Source: Pseudomonas oryzagri
GTDB lineage: Bacteria; Pseudomonadota; Gammaproteobacteria; Pseudomonadales; Pseudomonadaceae
Direction: 5' to 3'
DNA length: 64,000 nucleotides
Assembly (NCBI RefSeq): GCF_020831405.1
Contig: NZ_JAJHPU010000025.1
Coordinates: 1-64,000, forward strand
The position numbers and the translations under genes are program-made. The notes beneath the pieces were generated by a model. The model had not been told where the DNA came from. It made no database searches and was given only the letters and a program-made list of their open reading frames with translations. This document shows, piece after piece, positions 52,757 to 63,780 of the stretch; within the stretch, counting starts at the first letter, position 1; the number at the start of each line of letters is the position of its first letter.

Positions 52757-53686
52757 TTATTGCTGTTGCGGAGCCTTCTGCGACAGGCTGTACACATAAG
52801 CGGCCAGCAGGTGCACCTTGTCGTTGCCAAGGTAGGGCTCCTGGGCCGGCATCTGGCCCTGGCGGCCATTGCGGATGGTCTGCTGCAGCTGGCTCAGGCT
52901 GGAGCCGTAGATCCAGCCGGTGCTGGCGGTCAGATCCGGGGCGCCCATCATCGGGGTGCCCTTGCCGGCCGGGCCGTGGCAAGCGACGCAGTTGGCGGCG
53001 AAGATCTTCTGGCCGGCGGCGGCATCGCCTTCGGCGCCTTCCGGCTGCTTGAGGCCGGCCAGATCGCTGCGCACGTAGGCGGCGACGTTCTTCACGCCTT
53101 CCTCGCCGATAACGGCGCCCCATGCCGGCATCATGCCATGGCGACCACCGAGGATGGTGGTCTTGATGGTGTCGGCCTCGCCGCCCCAGCGCCAGTGGCT
53201 GTCGGTCAGGTTGGGGAAGCCGTAGCTGCCCTTGGCGTCGGAGCCGTGGCAGACGCCACAGTAGGAGGCGAACATGCGCGAGCCCATCTTCAGGGCTTGC
53301 GCATCCTTGGCCACCTCGGCCACCGGCATGGCGGCGTACTTGGCGAACAGCGGGCCGTACTCAGCATCGGCGCGATCCATCTCGCGTTTCCACTGGTTGA
53401 CCTGGGTCCAGCCATTCTCGTAGCCCGGCAGGACGCCCTTCCAGTTGCCCAGGCCCGGGTAGAGCACCAGGTAGAGGGCGCCGAAAATCAGGGTGCCGAT
53501 GAACAGCAGGAACCACCAGCGCGGCAGCGGGTTGTCGTACTCCTCGATGCCGTCGAAGGAGTGGCCCATGGTCTGGTCGGTGGTGTCCGGGCGCTGGCCC
53601 TTGCGGGTTGCGAAGATCAGCCACCACAGCACCACCAGGGTGCCGACGGTGAGCAGGGTGACGTAAAAACTCCAAAAGCCTGTCAT
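52757..53686 (-). CDS. ccoP: cbb3 oxidase subunit CcoP, upstream operon
   Basis: A 309-aa di-haem cytochrome c with haem motifs CGVCH and CVACH and two N-terminal helices ([19 protein letters not shown]...). It resembles the downstream CcoP strongly in both haem domains but differs in the anchor and the tail. Only 29 bases separate it from ccoO; there is no ccoQ between them. In the downstream operon the same gap holds the 61-codon ccoQ. Confidence 0.96.
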   Translation of the reverse strand: MTGFWSFYVTLLTVGTLVVLWWLIFATRKGQRPDTTDQTMGHSFDGIEEYDNPLPRWWFLLFIGTLIFGALYLVLYPGLGNWKGVLPGYENGWTQVNQWKREMDRADAEYGPLFAKYAAMPVAEVAKDAQALKMGSRMFASYCGVCHGSDAKGSYGFPNLTDSHWRWGGEADTIKTTILGGRHGMMPAWGAVIGEEGVKNVAAYVRSDLAGLKQPEGAEGDAAAGQKIFAANCVACHGPAGKGTPMMGAPDLTASTGWIYGSSLSQLQQTIRNGRQGQMPAQEPYLGNDKVHLLAAYVYSLSQKAPQQQ

Positions 53687-53715
53687 GGATGCTTACTCCT
53701 GGCTAAGGCCGCGCA

Positions 53716-54326
53716 TCAGCGCTTGTTCTTGATGCTGGTGCCGAGGACCTGCAGGTACGCGACCAGGGCGTCCATTTCGGTCTTGCCCTTGACCGCGTCG
53801 CGGGCACCTTCGATGTCGGCATCGGTGTACGGCACGCCCAGGGTGCGCATGGCTTGCAGCTTGGCGGCGGTGTCCTGGCCGGTCAGCTTGTTCTCCACCA
53901 GCCACGGGTAGGAGGGCATCTTCGACTCGGGCACCACGTTGCGCGGGTTGTACAGGTGGGCGCGGTGCCAGTCGTCGGAGTAGCGGCCGCCGACGCGGGC
54001 CAGGTCCGGACCGGTACGCTTGGAACCCCACAGGAAGGGGTGGTCCCAGACGCTCTCGCCGGCAACGGAGTAGTGGCCGTAGCGCTCGGTTTCGGCGCGG
54101 AACGGACGCACCATCTGCGAGTGGCAGCTCACGCAGCCTTCCTTGATGTAGACGTCGCGGCCTTCCAGCTGCAGGGCGGTGTAGGGCTTCATGCCCTCCA
54201 CCGGGGTGTTGACCACGTCCTGGAAGAACAGCGGGACGATCTGGGTCAGGCCGCCGATGCTGACGGCGAGCACCATCAGCAGGGTCATCAGACCGATGTT
54301 CTTCTCGATGATTTCGTGCTTGTTCA

Positions 54327-54327
<1 letters not shown>
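53716..54327 (-). CDS. ccoO: cbb3 oxidase subunit CcoO, upstream operon
   Basis: A 203-aa monohaem subunit, CVSCH motif intact. ATG 54327 is used; a TTG one codon earlier is unlikely. The A of its ATG overlaps the ccoN stop codon TGA. Beyond the first ~10 residues it is identical to the downstream CcoO, so the two operons share this subunit at sequence level. Confidence 0.97.
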
Positions 54328-55769
<1,442 letters not shown>

Positions 55770-55845
55770 TTTCGAGGTTCCACGACTAATGGGCTTGATC
55801 GGAAAAAGATCAGCGTCAGCATGGATAAAGCGTCTTGGACAGATG

Positions 55846-55859
55846 TTGATACAAATCAA
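55846..55859 (-). promoter_or_regulatory. Perfect Anr/FNR box upstream of ccoN
   Basis: TTGATACAAATCAA: exact TTGAT-N4-ATCAA palindrome, 77-90 bases before the ccoN start and 28 bases before the divergent hydrolase gene. It predicts Anr-dependent induction of the ccoNOP operon and possibly repression or co-control of the hydrolase. Confidence 0.9.
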
Positions 55860-55886
55860 CACCCTAAGGGGAGTGGGGGTATTCCT

Positions 55887-56513
55887 GTGAGTTTTTCCGA
55901 GCTTTTGTGGTCAGGGCCGGTCGGTGAGGCGCGCTGCGGCCTGATTCTTGCTCACGGAGCCGGGGCGCCGATGGACAGTCCGTTCATGAGCGAAATGGCG
56001 GCGCTGCTGGGCGAGTCGGGGATACGCGTGGTGCGCTTCGAGTTCCCGTATATGGCAGTCCGTCGTCGCGAGGGCGGCAAGCGTCCGCCCAATCCGCAGG
56101 CCCAACTGCTCGACTGCTGGCGCGCGGTGTGGCGCGAGGTGAACGAACGCGAGCCGGGCGCCTGGGCGGTGGGCGGCAAGTCGATGGGCGGACGCATGGC
56201 CAGCATGCTGGCCGATGAATTGGGCGCGCAGGCGCTGGTCTGCCTCGGCTATCCCTTTCATGCCGCCGGCAAGCCGGAGCAGCCGCGGGTGGCGCATCTG
56301 GCTGCGCTGAGCACTCCGACCCTGATCGTGCAGGGAGAGCGGGACGCGCTGGGCAATCGCGAAGAGGTGGCCGGATATCTACTGTCGCCGGCGATCCGTC
56401 TGCTCTGGCTGGCGGCCGCCGACCACGACCTCAAGCCGCTCAAGGCCTCGGGGTTCACCCATGCCCAGCACCTGCGCAGCGCCGCCAGCGCGATCGCCGA
56501 TTTTCTCGGTTGA
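55887..56513 (+). CDS. Alpha/beta hydrolase (KANL3/Tex30-like)
   Basis: A 208-aa cytoplasmic hydrolase. Core features: [17 protein letters not shown] (oxyanion strand), [11 protein letters not shown] with the nucleophile Ser in GxSx[12 protein letters not shown] carrying the catalytic Asp, and AADHDLK with the His. The GTG start follows AGTGGGGG. Substrate is unknown. It is divergent from the upstream ccoN, sharing the Anr-box region. Confidence 0.88.
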   Translation: MSFSELLWSGPVGEARCGLILAHGAGAPMDSPFMSEMAALLGESGIRVVRFEFPYMAVRRREGGKRPPNPQAQLLDCWRAVWREVNEREPGAWAVGGKSMGGRMASMLADELGAQALVCLGYPFHAAGKPEQPRVAHLAALSTPTLIVQGERDALGNREEVAGYLLSPAIRLLWLAAADHDLKPLKASGFTHAQHLRSAASAIADFLG

Positions 56514-56656
56514 TTCGCCAGGTGTAGGTGGTTGGGCGGATCCACCAGCCGGGGTGGCGGAAGGTCTACGCGGGAATCGCTGGCCGAGCCGGGCCGCTCG
56601 GTTGGCCGTCGCGGCGCTTTGCGCGACAATGCCGGCCTGTCTCGCGGAGTCCCCTC

Positions 56657-56896
56657 ATGTCCCAGCAACCCGATGCCATTCTCGACGCCACCGGTCTCAA
56701 TTGCCCCGAGCCGGTGATGATGCTGCACAACAAGGTGCGCGACCTGCCGGCCGGGGGGCTGCTCAAGGTGATCGCCACCGACCCCTCGACCCGCCGCGAC
56801 ATCCCCAAGTTCTGCATCTTTCTCGGCCATGAGCTGCTCGAGCAGCAGGAAGAGGCCGGCACCTACCTGTACTGGATCCGCAAGAAGGCGGACTGA
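56657..56896 (+). CDS. tusA: Sulfur carrier protein TusA
   Basis: A 79-aa sulfur relay protein. The CPEP motif at Cys16-Pro19 ([13 protein letters not shown]) is the persulfide-carrying site. The rest has [18 protein letters not shown] and the usual C-terminal two-layer sandwich. It takes part in tRNA 2-thiouridylation and sulfur delivery. It is followed by a strong terminator. Confidence 0.95.
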   Translation: MSQQPDAILDATGLNCPEPVMMLHNKVRDLPAGGLLKVIATDPSTRRDIPKFCIFLGHELLEQQEEAGTYLYWIRKKAD

Positions 56897-56912
56897 CCGT
56901 GCAGTAAGAAGC

Positions 56913-56945
56913 AAAAGAAAAGGCGCCGTTGGCGCCTTTTCTTTT
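56913..56945. terminator. Bidirectional terminator between tusA and the subtilase gene
   Basis: Perfect 15-bp stem aaaagaaaaggcgcc / ggcgccttttctttt with a 3-base loop. T-runs lie on both strands, between convergent genes. Confidence 0.95.
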
Positions 56946-56954
56946 CGCGGGAAT

Positions 56955-58862
56955 TCAGCACTTGCCCTTGGGATGGCTGCACCCGCCGCCTCCACCCGAA
57001 CCGCCGGTGGCACTGCTGACGCTGCCGCTGACCGTCCGCTTGCCGGCCTTGAGATTCAGGCTGGCGCTGACAGCGGCGCTACCGTTGGCGGTCGTGATTG
57101 TCTGGGTCACCGTGTAGATCCCCGTGGCCGCATAGGTGTGGCCGGGAGCGGTCCCCGCGCCGTCGGCCGAACTGTCGCCCCACTGCCAGCGATAGCTCAG
57201 GGTGCCTTCGCCGCTGCCCGCGGCGGTGAAGGCGCAGACCAGACCCATGCAGCTATAGCTGAAGGCAGCTACCGGCGGCGTTCCCCCGCCGCCCGTCGTG
57301 CTGATGTCGTTGCGCAGTGCGGCGGCCAGGTCGAGCCGGCCGTTGGCCGTCCAGCTCAAAAGGTTCTGGGCGTTGGCGCCGACCTTGGCGGCGTTCTGCT
57401 CCAGACGCAGGCGCACCGCGTGGTTGCAAGGCATGTCGGCGTAGCGGCAGCTGGCCGCGGCACGTGACGCGCCGCTCGGCAGGCGCGTGTACAGGTCGTC
57501 CCACACCAGTGCGGCAGCGCCGGCAACCAGAGGTGCGGCCATCGAGGTGCCGCTCCACCAGTCCACGCAACTGTCGCTGGCGTCGGGCAGGCCGCAGTTG
57601 GCACTGGGCAGGATGCCGATGATGTCCTGCCCCGGCGCCGCCAGCGACACCCAGTGGTCGGTGGCGCGGCTGTAGGTCGAGAAGCTGGCCCGATCGTCCT
57701 CATGGTTGGAGGCGGCGACCGACAGCACGGTCGACTTGCCCTGTGCGTCGGTGCAGGCCGCCGGGTAGGTGCGCGTCGTATCGCCGTTGTTGCCGGCGGC
57801 GGCGATCACCAGCACGCCGCGGTCGCGGGCGACCGCGATGGCTTCGCACTCGGCGCTGGAGGCGTCGGTCTGGGTGATCTCGCCGCTGACCGGGTCGATC
57901 AGGTCGCTGGCGTAGCTCATGGTGATGACCTGGTATTGGCTGCGAACCAAGTTGCCGTTGGCGTATTGGTCGGCGGAGGCCTGGAGGATCGCGGTGCTCG
58001 ATCCGGAGACCGGGCACAGGCCGACTTCGTAGAGGAAAAACCCGTCGGTCACCAACTCCAGATAGCAAACCTTGAATATGCCGGCGCCGGTGTTCCAGCC
58101 GACCCCGGCGACGCCTTCGCTGTTGTTGGTGTTGGCGACCGCCTCGCCGGCGACGAAGGTGCCGTGGCCATAGTTGTCGCAGGCCGGCGCGTTGGCCGCA
58201 CAGGTGTCCAGACCGGAGCCAGGGGCGGCGCCCACCAGGTTGACTTGCTCCAGGCACTTGCCGAGCAGGTCGGGGATGCTGCAGTCGGCGCCGCTGTCGA
58301 GCACAGCGACCTTCGGCTTGTCGTAGGCGGTCAGGTCACCGCTCTTGCCGATGCTCAGGTCCCAGGCCTCCGGGGCGTTGATGTCGGCGTTGGGCGTGCC
58401 GCTGGTGACCTCGAGGCTCGCGCCGAGGATCGTCTGGTTGACGAACATGTGGTTCTGCCCGCTGTTGTGCAGATACCACTGCTCGGCGAAGTAGTCGGCA
58501 CCGCCTGCCAGGGTGGGCCCGGGCTCTTCGCGCGGTATCCGCAGCAGGCGGTAATAGTCGGGCTCGGCGTACAGCACGTTGGGGTTGCCCCGATAGGCTG
58601 CGATGCTCGCCTCGACCGTGCCGGTCGGCACCTGCATGACCTGCACGCCGATCTCCGGCAGCTCGCGCAGCAGGGTCGCCCGGGCGTTGCGATGATCGGC
58701 GGCGATTTCGCTGGCGGCGGTGCCGGGCTTGAACTTGACCAGCACGCGGTCGGGCGCGTAGCGGGGGAGGTCGAGCTGGGCGGGGGCCGGCGGCGCGGCG
58801 AAGAGGTTGCTGGCGCCCAGCAGCAGCGCCAGGACGATCGACAGTGTCCGTAGGGGGTTCAC
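56955..58862 (-). CDS. Secreted S8 subtilisin-like protease with PKD domain
   Basis: A 635-aa exported serine protease. Signal peptide (MNPLRTLSIVLALLLGAS, cleavage near FAA-PP), then an I9-type propeptide (~35-110), and the S8 catalytic domain with Asp189 (VAVLDSGAD), His233 (NYGHGTFVAG), oxyanion Asn near 358 (AAAGNNG) and Ser440 (SGTSMAAP). Many cysteines suggest disulfides. A PKD-type domain (~525-610, PPVAAFSYSC, YRWQWGDSSADG) is followed by a Gly-rich Cys tail (GGGGGCSHPKGKC). Extracellular or outer-surface action is expected. No type II secretion genes are adjacent. Confidence 0.92.
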   Translation of the reverse strand: MNPLRTLSIVLALLLGASNLFAAPPAPAQLDLPRYAPDRVLVKFKPGTAASEIAADHRNARATLLRELPEIGVQVMQVPTGTVEASIAAYRGNPNVLYAEPDYYRLLRIPREEPGPTLAGGADYFAEQWYLHNSGQNHMFVNQTILGASLEVTSGTPNADINAPEAWDLSIGKSGDLTAYDKPKVAVLDSGADCSIPDLLGKCLEQVNLVGAAPGSGLDTCAANAPACDNYGHGTFVAGEAVANTNNSEGVAGVGWNTGAGIFKVCYLELVTDGFFLYEVGLCPVSGSSTAILQASADQYANGNLVRSQYQVITMSYASDLIDPVSGEITQTDASSAECEAIAVARDRGVLVIAAAGNNGDTTRTYPAACTDAQGKSTVLSVAASNHEDDRASFSTYSRATDHWVSLAAPGQDIIGILPSANCGLPDASDSCVDWWSGTSMAAPLVAGAAALVWDDLYTRLPSGASRAAASCRYADMPCNHAVRLRLEQNAAKVGANAQNLLSWTANGRLDLAAALRNDISTTGGGGTPPVAAFSYSCMGLVCAFTAAGSGEGTLSYRWQWGDSSADGAGTAPGHTYAATGIYTVTQTITTANGSAAVSASLNLKAGKRTVSGSVSSATGGSGGGGGCSHPKGKC

Positions 58863-59034
58863 GAAACGCCCTCCCGTGGGGTGGGATGGTCGGGCCCGTT
58901 ACGACGGCATGGAACGCGGCAAGGCGTCCGCCACGCGAGCGGGGGACGCCTTCAGGTTAGGTGAGGCCACTGGGGTGTTCGTAATGCTGATGTTGCGCTG
59001 TCATGCCGATCTGACAGCCGGCAGTACCGGTGTT

Positions 59035-60438
59035 TCAGGGAGTTGTCAGACGCACCAGGTGGATGTGCCGCCGCGCGCTGCGCTGCAGGCGCACACCGAG
59101 CAGCAGCGCGGCGCAGCTCAGCCCCACCACCAGCCCCTGCCAGAGCCCGGCCGGGCCGCTCGGCGAGCCGAACAGGCCGCTGAGACCGAGGCCGTAGCCG
59201 ATCGGCAGGCCGATGCCCCAGTAGGCCAGCAGGGTGATCAGCATGGTCGCCCGGGTGTCCTGGTAGCCACGCAGCGCGCCGGCGGCGGTGACCTGGATGG
59301 CGTCGGAGAACTGGAACAGCGCCGAATACACCAGCAGCGCGCCGGCCACCGCCACCACCTCGGCGTCCGGGGTGTACAGGCGGGCGATATCGCCGCGCAG
59401 CAGCACGATCAGGCTGGCCGAGCAGCACGCGTAGGCCAGTGCGGTGGCCATCGCCACCCCGGCGGAAAAGCGCGCATCGCGCGGTGCGCCGCGGCCCAGC
59501 GCCTGGCCGACCCGCACCGTGGCGGCCATCGCCAGGGAGTAGGGAATCATGAACACCATCGACGAGAAGTTCAGGGCGACCTGGTGGCCGGCCACCACGC
59601 TGGCGCCCAGGCTGCCGATCAGCAGAGCGATCACCGAAAAGATGCTCGCCTCGGCGAAGATGGCCACGCCGATCGGCAGGCCGATGGCCAGCAGCTCGCG
59701 GATCGCCGGCCAGTGCGGCAGCTCCAGGTGTTCGAACAACCGGCTGGAGCGGTAGGCCGGCGCCCAGTGCACCCACCACAGCATGGCGGCGAACATGAAG
59801 TACATCACCAGGGCGGTGGCCCAGCCGCAGCCGACCCCGCCCAGCGCCGGCAGGCCGAACTTGCCGTAGATCAGCACGTAGTTGGCCGGGATGTTCAGCA
59901 GCAGGCCGACGATGCCGATCACCATGCTCGGCCGGGTACTGCCCAGGCCATCGCTGAAGCCGCGCAGCACCTGGTACAGCGCCAGCGCCGGGAAGCCCAG
60001 CGCTATCGCCTGCAGATAACCCATGGTGGTGGTGCGCAGCGAATCTTCGACCTGCATCAGCACCAGCACCGGCTCGGCGCTCATCAGCAGGGCGGTGGCC
60101 AGCAGGCCGATGGCCAGGCCCAGCCACAGCGCCTGGCGGACCAGCGGGCCGATCAGCGCGTAGGTGCCGGCGCCGACCTTGCGCGCCACCTTGGCGGTGG
60201 TGGCCATCAGGATGCCGTTCATCAGCAACAGCACCGGGATCCAGATCGAGTTGCCCAGCGCCACCGCGGCCAGGTCGCGCGGGCCGACCCGGCCGGCCAT
60301 CAGGGCGTCGACGAAGCCCATGGCGGTATTGGCCAGCTGGGCGACGATGATCGGCCCGGCCAGGGCGAGCAGGGCCTTGACTTCATCGAGACTGCGCTGG
60401 AAGCGGGAGGGGGCGGCGAGAGCAGGCGGGAAGGACAT
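59035..60438 (-). CDS. MATE-family multidrug/cation exporter (NorM/PmpM-like)
   Basis: A 467-aa, 12-helix antiporter. MATE landmarks: ALLALAGPIIVAQLANTAMGFVD in helix 1, NSIWIPVLLLMNGIL, GVGCGWATALV, and the repeat-second-half ASIFSVIALLIGSLG, AGHQVALNFSSMVFM. It uses H+ or Na+ gradients to extrude cationic compounds such as dyes and fluoroquinolones. Orthology to PmpM of P. aeruginosa is likely but not certain. Start at MSFPPALA with AAGGTCC upstream; longer frames are non-homologous. It is divergent from pdxB. Confidence 0.92.
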   Translation of the reverse strand: MSFPPALAAPSRFQRSLDEVKALLALAGPIIVAQLANTAMGFVDALMAGRVGPRDLAAVALGNSIWIPVLLLMNGILMATTAKVARKVGAGTYALIGPLVRQALWLGLAIGLLATALLMSAEPVLVLMQVEDSLRTTTMGYLQAIALGFPALALYQVLRGFSDGLGSTRPSMVIGIVGLLLNIPANYVLIYGKFGLPALGGVGCGWATALVMYFMFAAMLWWVHWAPAYRSSRLFEHLELPHWPAIRELLAIGLPIGVAIFAEASIFSVIALLIGSLGASVVAGHQVALNFSSMVFMIPYSLAMAATVRVGQALGRGAPRDARFSAGVAMATALAYACCSASLIVLLRGDIARLYTPDAEVVAVAGALLVYSALFQFSDAIQVTAAGALRGYQDTRATMLITLLAYWGIGLPIGYGLGLSGLFGSPSGPAGLWQGLVVGLSCAALLLGVRLQRSARRHIHLVRLTTP

Positions 60439-60562
60439 CGTGGACCTCGACAAACAGCGCGCCAGTCTACGCTGTGCACCGAAATGGTGCCAGTTAGGGG
60501 CCGCGTCGAATCCGCTGATCGGGTAAAGTGGCGCCACTCGACGATCTTCCTTGGACCTCCCC

Positions 60563-61705
60563 ATGCGCCTGCTGGCCGACGAAAACATTCCGCTGCTCGA
60601 CCCCTTCTTCGCCTCCTTCGGCACGATCCGCCGCCAGGCCGGCCGCGCCATCGACCGCGCCGCGGTGATGGACGCCGACGCGCTGCTGGTGCGCTCGGTG
60701 ACCCGGGTCGACCGCGCGCTGCTGGAGGGCAGCGCGGTGAAATTCGTCGGCACCTGCACCATCGGCACCGACCACCTGGACCTCGACTGGTTCGCCGAGG
60801 CCGGCATCGCCTGGTCCAGCGCGCCGGGCTGCAACGCCCGCGGAGTGGTCGACTACGTGCTGGGCGCGCTGTTCGCGCTCGCCGAGCGGCGCGGCGCCGA
60901 GCTGACCCAGCGGACCTACGGGGTGGTCGGCGCCGGCCAGGTCGGCGGACGGCTGGTCGAGGTGCTGCGCGGCCTGGGCTGGCAGGTGCTGGTCTGCGAT
61001 CCGCCGCGCCAGGCGCGCGAGGGCGGCGATTTCGTCGACCTCGAGGAAATCCTGCAACGCTGCGACGTGATCAGCCTGCACACGCCGCTGACCCGCGAGG
61101 GCGACGACGCCACCTGGCACCTGCTGGATGGCGAGCGCCTGGCGCGCCTGAAACCCGGCTGCTGGCTGATCAACGCCAGCCGCGGCGCGGTGATCGACAA
61201 CGCGGCGCTCAAGGCGCACCTGCTGGCCGGCGTTGATCTCGAGGTGGTGCTGGACGTCTGGGAGGGCGAGCCGCAGGTCGATCCCGACCTGGCCGCGCTG
61301 TGCCTGCTGGCCACCCCGCATATCGCCGGCTACAGCCTGGATGGCAAGCTGCGCGGCACCGAGCAGATCTACCGGGCGTTCTGCGCGTGGCAGGGCATCG
61401 CTCCCACGGTCGGCCTGGACCAACTGCTGCCGCCGGCCTGGCTGGGCGAACTGAGCCTGCACGAGCAGACCGATCCGGCCTGGGCGCTGGCCACCGTGTG
61501 CCGCGCGGTCTACGACCCGCGCGGCGACGATGCCGCCTTCCGGCGCAGCCTGCTGGGCGATGCCGAGGCGCGCCGCGCCGGCTTCGACGCCCTGCGCAAG
61601 CACTACCCGCCGCGCCGCGAGCTGCCGGGGCTGACGGTACGGGTGCCGGCGGCTGCGCCGGACCTGCGCCGCCTGCTGGCGGCGCTGGGGGTGAAGCTGG
61701 ACTGA
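60563..61705 (+). CDS. pdxB: Erythronate-4-phosphate dehydrogenase
   Basis: A 380-aa D-2-hydroxyacid dehydrogenase in the DXP-dependent pyridoxal-phosphate pathway. [16 protein letters not shown] is the diagnostic N-terminus; the NAD site is [16 protein letters not shown]. Catalytic elements are [14 protein letters not shown] (Arg), VLDVWEGEP (Glu) and [12 protein letters not shown] (His). The C-terminal PdxB dimerisation domain is present. ATG 60563 is chosen over a TTG 12 bases earlier. Confidence 0.96.
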   Translation: MRLLADENIPLLDPFFASFGTIRRQAGRAIDRAAVMDADALLVRSVTRVDRALLEGSAVKFVGTCTIGTDHLDLDWFAEAGIAWSSAPGCNARGVVDYVLGALFALAERRGAELTQRTYGVVGAGQVGGRLVEVLRGLGWQVLVCDPPRQAREGGDFVDLEEILQRCDVISLHTPLTREGDDATWHLLDGERLARLKPGCWLINASRGAVIDNAALKAHLLAGVDLEVVLDVWEGEPQVDPDLAALCLLATPHIAGYSLDGKLRGTEQIYRAFCAWQGIAPTVGLDQLLPPAWLGELSLHEQTDPAWALATVCRAVYDPRGDDAAFRRSLLGDAEARRAGFDALRKHYPPRRELPGLTVRVPAAAPDLRRLLAALGVKLD

Positions 61706-61706
61706 C

Positions 61707-61883
61707 TCAGCAGAAGCGGCGCTGGCGCGCCTGCTTCTCGAGCTGGCGGCAGGCCTGCAGGATCATCCGTTCGGTGATGGGGACTTCCCGGCCCTGCGCG
61801 TCGATGATCGCGCCCAGATGGGCATGGCGCAGCTGCTGCACGGTGCGCTCGCGGCGGAGTTCGGTGGGTTGTTGCGGGTGCAT
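61707..61883 (-). CDS. Small PA1571-type protein
   Basis: A 58-aa protein overlooked by length filters. The sequence contains HLGAIIDAQGREVPITERMI followed by LQACRQLEKQ, the pattern (ID-x-GREVPITE-x-MI) I recall for the pseudomonad-specific PA1571 family. AGGAG lies 8 bases before the ATG, and the stop is separated from the convergent pdxB stop by one base. Function unknown. Confidence 0.75.
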   Translation of the reverse strand: MHPQQPTELRRERTVQQLRHAHLGAIIDAQGREVPITERMILQACRQLEKQARQRRFC

Positions 61884-61961
61884 GGCGGTCGCTCCTGATC
61901 TGCCTGTTGCAGGCAGTCTAGGCGCGCCGGGTTAAGCGCGGATGACAGTCGCCAGACGTGA

Positions 61962-61994
61962 CAAGGCCCGGTCGCCGGGGGCGGTCGGGCCTTG
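61962..61994 (-). terminator. Possible terminator after cysH
   Basis: Arms aaggcccg and cgggcctt flank a GC-rich loop just beyond the cysH stop. T-run is short, so strength is uncertain. Confidence 0.5.
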
Positions 61995-62005
61995 GCTGGA
62001 GCGGA

Positions 62006-62740
62006 TCAGTTCTTGGCGATCAGGTTGCCGGCGTGCAGGCCGCACTCCTTGTGAGTCGCCTCTTCCCACCACCAGCGGCCCTCGCGCTCGTGCTGGTTGG
62101 GCAGCACCGGACGGGTGCAGGGTTCGCAGCCGATGCTGATGTAGCCCTGCTCGTGCAGCGGGTTGTAGGGAATCTCCAGCATGCGGATGTAGCCCCACAC
62201 CTCCTCGCTGGTCATGTTGGCCAGCGGATTGAACTTGTACAGCGGCTTCTCGGCGGTGGAGAAGGCGCCGTCCAGTTCCAGCACGGCGACCTTGCCGCGG
62301 GTGCCGGGGCTCTGGTCGCGGCGCTGGCCGGTGGCCCAGGCGTTCACGCCGGCCAGCTTGCGCTTGAGCGGCTCGATCTTGCGGATGCCGCAGCATTCGC
62401 CGTGGCCGTCCTTGTAGAAGCTGAACAGGCCCTTCTCGCGCACCAGCGGCTCGAGCAGGCGCGGATCGGGAGAGAGCACCTCGATGGCGATGCCGTAGTG
62501 CTCGCGTACCTGCTCGATGAAGCGATAGGTCTGCGCGTGCAGGCGGCCGGTGTCGAGGCTGAACACCTTGACGTTCTTGTTCAGCTTCCAGGCCATGTCC
62601 ACCAGCACCACGTCCTCGGCGCCGCTGAAGGAGATCCACAGATCGTCGCCAAAGTGTTCGAAGGCGAGCTTGAGCACCTCCTGCGGGGATTTGTCGGCAT
62701 AGGCGGCCGCCAGGGCGGCAACATCGAAGGTCTGGCTCAT
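62006..62740 (-). CDS. cysH: Adenylyl-sulfate (APS) reductase, Fe-S type
   Basis: A 244-aa assimilatory reductase converting activated sulfate to sulfite. The catalytic ECGLH is at Cys233. The cluster ligands CC (116-117) and CxxC (205, 208) show the [4Fe-4S] APS-reducing type found in Pseudomonas rather than the cluster-free PAPS type of E. coli. [13 protein letters not shown] and [10 protein letters not shown] form the substrate site. It is divergent from thrH, as in P. aeruginosa. Confidence 0.96.
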   Translation of the reverse strand: MSQTFDVAALAAAYADKSPQEVLKLAFEHFGDDLWISFSGAEDVVLVDMAWKLNKNVKVFSLDTGRLHAQTYRFIEQVREHYGIAIEVLSPDPRLLEPLVREKGLFSFYKDGHGECCGIRKIEPLKRKLAGVNAWATGQRRDQSPGTRGKVAVLELDGAFSTAEKPLYKFNPLANMTSEEVWGYIRMLEIPYNPLHEQGYISIGCEPCTRPVLPNQHEREGRWWWEEATHKECGLHAGNLIAKN

Positions 62741-62977
62741 CGGGGTGTCCGGTAGATTCGTGGGCGTATTGCGTGGCGCGATGGTAACAGCTCGGCGTTT
62801 ATGCGTAGAAATAACCAAATTACGATATTCAGCCGCAAGAATGGAATATGGAGCCCGCGCTCGGCGCACTGCCGGCCCCACGCGCGGCGGCGCGTCGACG
62901 AGTGCCGCGTTGCGCCCCGGCGGCCAAGTCGCTAGAGTGCCGCCTCCTTTCTTGGCCGAATAATTGAGGAGTGCCCT

Positions 62978-63595
62978 GTGGAAATCGCCTGCCTTGATCT
63001 CGAGGGCGTACTGGTCCCGGAAATCTGGATCGCCTTCGCCGAAAAAACCGGAATCGACGCGCTCAAGGCGACCACCCGCGACATTCCCGACTACGACGTG
63101 CTGATGAAGCAGCGCATGCGCATCCTCGACGAGCACGGCCTCAAGCTGCGCGACATCCAGGAAGTGATCGCCACCCTCAAGCCGCTGGACGGCGCGGTGG
63201 AGTTCGTCGACTGGCTGCGCGAGCGCTTCCAGGTGGTGATCCTCTCCGACACCTTCTACGAGTTCTCCCAGCCGCTGATGCGTCAGCTCGGCTTCCCGAC
63301 CCTGCTGTGCCACCGCCTGATCACCGACGACACCGACCGCGTGGTGGACTACCAGCTGCGCCAGAAGGATCCCAAGCGCCAGTCGGTGATCGCCCTGAAG
63401 AGCCTGTACTACCGCGTGATCGCCGCCGGCGACTCGTACAACGACACCACCATGCTCTCCGAGGCACACGCCGGCATCCTGTTCCACGCGCCGGACAACG
63501 TGATCCGCGAGTTCCCGCAATTCCCGGCGGTGCACACCTACGAAGACCTCAAGCGCGAGTTCATCAAGGCGTCCAACCGCGAGCTGAGCCTGTAA
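62978..63595 (+). CDS. thrH: Phosphoserine/homoserine phosphotransferase ThrH
   Basis: A 205-aa HAD-superfamily enzyme. The nucleophile region [13 protein letters not shown] (Asp7, DxE rather than DxD) and later [16 protein letters not shown] and [10 protein letters not shown] match ThrH. It dephosphorylates phosphoserine and can transfer the phosphate to homoserine. GTG start 62978 follows TTGAGGAG. It ends at an intrinsic terminator. Confidence 0.95.
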   Translation: MEIACLDLEGVLVPEIWIAFAEKTGIDALKATTRDIPDYDVLMKQRMRILDEHGLKLRDIQEVIATLKPLDGAVEFVDWLRERFQVVILSDTFYEFSQPLMRQLGFPTLLCHRLITDDTDRVVDYQLRQKDPKRQSVIALKSLYYRVIAAGDSYNDTTMLSEAHAGILFHAPDNVIREFPQFPAVHTYEDLKREFIKASNRELSL

Positions 63596-63618
63596 GCGCT
63601 GCGCTGTCGTTGTAGCGA

Positions 63619-63651
63619 CCGAGGCCCGCCATGTGCGGGCCTCGGCGTTTT
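63619..63651 (+). terminator. Terminator of thrH
   Basis: Ten-base-pair stem ccgaggcccg / cgggcctcgg followed by gcgtttt, 23 bases after the thrH stop. Confidence 0.85.
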
Positions 63652-63780
63652 CGGGCGAGCCTCAGGTTCAGTGGTATTTCCTCTTCGCCTCCCTGCTCAG
63701 GCCAACTGGATCGCGTCAGTCAGTAGCGTTGAACTCCAGACGGGCGCCGCGCCCAGCGCCGGCGGTGAAGCCATCCTTGC

